A DNA stretch of 64,000 nt. Origin: Okapia johnstoni (lineage: Eukaryota > Chordata > Mammalia > Artiodactyla > Giraffidae). The translations under genes and the position numbers were made by a program. How positions within the stretch are numbered: the stretch's first letter is position 1; every line of letters starts with the position of its first letter. The stretch lies in NCBI GenBank assembly GCA_024291935.2, contig CM044311.1:25300001-25364000 (forward strand), in the 5' to 3' direction. Shown here piece after piece: positions 60,385-64,000 of the stretch. The notes beneath the pieces were generated by a model. That model ran no database searches and was not told where the DNA came from. It worked only from the letters and a program-made list of their open reading frames with translations.

Positions 60385-61864
60385 TTTTCTTTTAAAGTAA
60401 TTTTTTTATTGAAGGATAATTGCTTTATAGAATTTTGTTGTTTTCTGTCAAACCTCAACATGAATCAACCATAATTATACATATATCCCCTCCCTTCTGA
60501 ACCTCCCTCCCATCTCCCTCCCCATCCCACCACTCTAGGTTGATACAGAGCCCCTGTTTGAGTTTCCTGAGCCATACAGCAAATTCCCCTTGGCTATCTA
60601 TTTTACATATGGTTATGTAAGTTTCCATGTTACTCTTTCCATACATCTCACCCTCTCCTCTCCTCTTCCCATGTCCATAAGTCTATTCTCTATATCTGTT
60701 TCTCCATTGCTGCCCTGTAAATAAGTTCTTCAGTACCATTCTTCTAGATTCCATATATATGTGTTAGAATACGATATTTATCTTTCTCTTTCTGACTCCC
60801 TTCACTCTGTATAATAGGTTCTAGGTTCCTCCACCTCATCAGAAACTGACTCAAATGTGTTCCTTTTTATGGCTGAGTAATACTCCCTTGTGTATATGTA
60901 CCACAACTTCTTTATCCATTCATCTGTAGATGGACATTTAGGTTGCTTCCATGTTCTCGCTATTGTGAATAGTGCTGCAATGAACAATGGGATACATGTG
61001 TCTTTTTCAATTTTGTTTTCCTCAGCATATATGCCTAGGAGTGGGATTGCTGGGTCATATGGTGGTTTTATTCCTAGTTTTGTAAGGAATCTCCATACCG
61101 TCTTCCATGGTGGCTGTATCACTTTACTTTCCCACCAACATTGCAATAGTGTTCCCTTTTCTCCACACCCTCTCCAACATTTGTTTGTAGACTTTTTTAT
61201 GATGGCCATTCTGACAAGTGTGAGGTGATATCTCATTGTAGTTTTGATTTGCATTTCTCTAATGATGAGTGATGTTGAGCATTTTTTCATGTGTTTGTTA
61301 GCCATCTGTAGGTCTTCTTTGGAAAAGTGGCTGTTTAGGTCTTTTTCCCACTTTTTGATTGGGTTGTTTGTTTTTCTGGCATTGAGTTGTATGAGCTGCT
61401 TGTATATTTTGGAAATTAATCCTTTGTCAGTTGTTTCCTTTGCTATCATTTTCTCCCATTCTGAGGGTTGTCTTTTCACCTTGCTTATAGTTTCCTTTGC
61501 TGTGCAAAAACTTTTAAGTTTAATCAGGTCCCACTTGTTTACTTTTGTTTTTATCTCCGTTACTCAAGGAGGTGGGTCATAGAGGATCTTGCTTTGATTT
61601 ATGTCACTGAGTGTTCTGCCTATGTTTTCCTCTAAGAGCTTTATAGTTTCTGGTCTTACATTTACATCTTTAATCCATTTTGAGTTTATCTTTGTGTATG
61701 GTGTTAGGAAGTGTTCTAATTTCTTTCTTTTACATGTAGCTGTCCAGTTTTCCCAGCACCGTTTATTGAAGAGGCTGTCTTTGCCCCATTGTATATTCTT
61801 GCCTCCTTTGTCAACAATAAGATACCGATGGTACATGGGTGTGTTTCTGGGCTTTCTGTCCTGA
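60385..61864 (-). mobile_element. L1 LINE, 1.48 kb, 5'-truncated, antisense
   Basis: The 3' end is at 60385 (reverse: a tail, then caaagc..aggataattgctttatag seen on the + strand). It contains the L1 3'UTR and the C-terminal ORF2. A 14-bp target duplication with one mismatch flanks it: gaagccaaattatt (60371-60384) and gaagccaagttatt (61865-61878). The clear homology and one-mismatch repeats suggest a moderately recent, ruminant-lineage insertion. Confidence 0.93.
60802..61863 (-). pseudogene. L1 ORF2 C-terminal remnant, frameshifted
   Basis: Reading on the - strand, 61863 to about 61564 gives [20 protein letters not shown] and [20 protein letters not shown]. Then a frame change leads to 61479-60802 with [25 protein letters not shown]-like [16 protein letters not shown] and [20 protein letters not shown]. 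This is the cysteine-rich C-terminal part of L1 ORF2. The endonuclease and RT domains are missing, so the copy is dead. Confidence 0.9.
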
Positions 61865-63709
61865 GAAGCCAAGTTATTAACTACTACTTTTCCCAAAGCA
61901 ATGAGAGTATTTGTATTAATCATAGAAATTCTATGATTTACATTACATAAATTATCATATAAATGTTTACATGATAAATCATATAAATTAATCATACAAA
62001 TGTAAAGATGAGAAGGAAATTCTTTTCAACATGCTGATTCCATGTACTGACAAGAAGACTCAGATATGGCATGAATGTTACACTGAAGACTATAAATTAA
62101 TAAACCATTGGCTCACTAGCATTTTTTGATAGCATGCTTTCCAAACAAAGAAAACATGCCCATATTAAAAATAATCAAGCATTTAAAAATAAAAAGCCTT
62201 CTAGTACTTCATACCCCATAAACGTAATTGCAAGTTTCATTGGTTTCAAAATTCCTCATGGGAGTTAACCCCATGTAGGATAATTTGACCACGTGTTCAT
62301 AGCTAAGCAAAAAGTTAAAGAACTATTGTCGGGTGGAAAAACCTGGTCTCTAGAATCACAACAGGTAATTGCCATCTTATGTAAAAATCCTAATTGCATT
62401 TAAGATGAAAAAGCATAAAATCTTGTGGAGAGGAGCAGGTCCCCAAAGCAAAAGATGCACAGCTAAAATATCCTCACTTCTTGTAGGAGAGAGTATAAAA
62501 TGTGAGTCAAATCATTGCCTGATGGTTCCATCAAAGGTTCTCCACTGCAATTACGTTATGTGGCTGAAATGCTTTGCTTCTGCTGCCCGGAAAATACATT
62601 GAAGTCAAAGACTGTTTATTATTCTATTTCCTCCATTTGAAAAATGTCATGACTTATTAACTTTGAAATCTGAAGAGTAAAAATGATTCTTAGATATTTT
62701 TTCTATCAGACTTCAAGCTAAAAGACATTTATGACTACAATGTACTCTTCAAAACCAAATTATCTACTAACAAAATTTAAGACTCGTTATTGCATAAGAA
62801 ATTATTTTTTTAAGAGTTGAGTAAACTTGTTCACATTTGCTTATTGTTACTAAAGATATGTATTTAATTGACTTAAGAAAAGACTCTGGGAGTGGTATGG
62901 AGCCAAGAAAAAAAATCTGCATCTGAGATCAATTTCACTTAGAAATAAACAAATCATATTTAAATACTTCCTGAGTGATGGCAATTTTAATGAATTTTAT
63001 GAACTTTGTCTTAGGGTTTTCAACTATTTCTAAAATCCCAGTTTTTCCCCTTTGAGTATATTACACTAATTAATTTTCTAAGAAGATTATGAACATATTG
63101 CTTACAAAGAAAAGAATTAGTTGATTAAATCAAGGCAACTAGTAAAATTAAAATAACTTCACCAACATTTTTGTGTGGATATTTTTGTGTGTGAACATGT
63201 ATATTTTCAATTGTCCTCTTGATAACTCATGCTGATAAATACTAACTGTAAGACCACTGCTCAAATGTTTTTAACTTTTTTAAAAGTTTTGTCATATATA
63301 GCCAACCAATTTTTTTATTCCTTGACAAGCAGCAAAACTGTCTTTGATTTTTATCATAAAACTAAGTCTAACAGGCCATACTCAGCCTTCATAGAATAAA
63401 GGACAGTAAGATGCTGAAAATTCTCCTCCATCTTAACCTCTATAAGTCACTTTTTAAAGTCCATTGTCAAACTTTAAAAGTCATCCCGCCTCTGAAGTCA
63501 CTGGCACCAGCTGGAATCAGTTCCCAACTTCATGTTCGCTGTCATACTGATGCCTTGAAATCGACCATGGTTGGAGTGTTTATAACAGGCAACAGGCACA
63601 TTGACAGACCATACATACTGGGGCTTTGTCTTCATTTCTTGAAAACCAGCTATTGAACATTGACAAACATACCACTGGGTTATTTATACATTGCTTTGCA
63701 CCTAAATCA

Positions 63710-63710
<1 letters not shown>

Positions 63711-63756
<46 letters not shown>

Positions 63757-63775
63757 GCACGCACGCACACACGCA
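63711..63775 (+). repeat. Compound (AC)n (GCAC)n microsatellite
   Basis: About 40 bp of pure AC dinucleotides (from about 63711) is followed by four GCAC units and cacacgcat. The frames through it (alternating His-Thr, or Cys-Val on the - strand) are composition effects. Such a tract is likely to vary in length between individuals. Confidence 0.95.
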
Positions 63776-64000
63776 TATTTGTTTCTCATCTTTTAGTGTG
63801 GCAATGAAACTGGAAATGAGGTCACACATATTTTTGCAACAACACTGGCTATCACATGCGCTGGCTGATTTTCAACTTTCTGCCTCTCTTGAGAAACCAA
63901 ATAGAATTGCTAATTATTGGAAAGTGCTTATCATGTACCTTTTCTAGGGTACTAGACACCTGTTTTTTTCACATCCCTCTTGGGATCGGTGTTTCAGTAA

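Noticed and set aside
63580..63947. Frames with His-Thr or Cys-Val repeats
   Set aside because: They are produced by the CA/GCAC microsatellite.

Overview
The window is nuclear DNA of a ruminant, almost certainly a bovid. It is dense in Bov-tA and BovA2 SINEs and BovB (RTE-type) LINE copies, with a ruminant L1, a CHR-type SINE and a solo endogenous-retrovirus LTR. It has one recognisable host gene: the middle and most of the 3' part of TMPRSS15 (enteropeptidase/enterokinase), on the + strand. I found twelve exons by reading protein similarity together with AG/GT borders. They join into one open frame of 1487 coding bases (about 495 codons) with compatible phases at every junction and no stop. 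The 5' exons (membrane anchor, SEA, first LDLRA, first CUB, start of MAM) and the last exons (including the catalytic serine) lie outside the window.

Layout: end of the MAM domain (exons at 335-485 and 2786-2921); second CUB domain (9924-10013, 13600-13725, 15878-16018); second LDL-receptor class A domain (25298-25408); SRCR domain (26482-26614, 42236-42331, 46808-46857); heavy/light chain junction with the activation site and catalytic His (47016-47190); catalytic Asp exon (57845-58026); and one further protease exon (59920-60015). CUB2, LDLRA2 and SRCR are each bounded by phase-1 introns, the usual mark of exon-shuffled extracellular modules. The encoded protein is a brush-border protease of duodenal enterocytes that converts trypsinogen to trypsin. 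The heavy-chain modules anchor it and help substrate recognition; the light chain is the S1 protease.

Introns make up about 98% of the window and are built largely from retrotransposons. Notable insertions are a 1.9 kb antisense BovB with a broken reverse transcriptase (26845-28741), a 1.48 kb antisense 5'-truncated L1 (60385-61864), a 1.2 kb solo LTR with 6-bp target duplications (21302-22501), a perfect 54-bp tandem duplication (10233-10340) and a compound CA microsatellite (63711-63775). Several light-chain residues differ from the cow enteropeptidase I remember, so the species may be another bovid; this is from memory only.

I see no bacterial-type operon, CRISPR array, non-coding RNA gene or novel multi-gene system. 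The observations most worth a second look are a perfect composite ETS/CRE site just inside the intron after the His exon, and two inverted SINE pairs likely to fold in the pre-mRNA.
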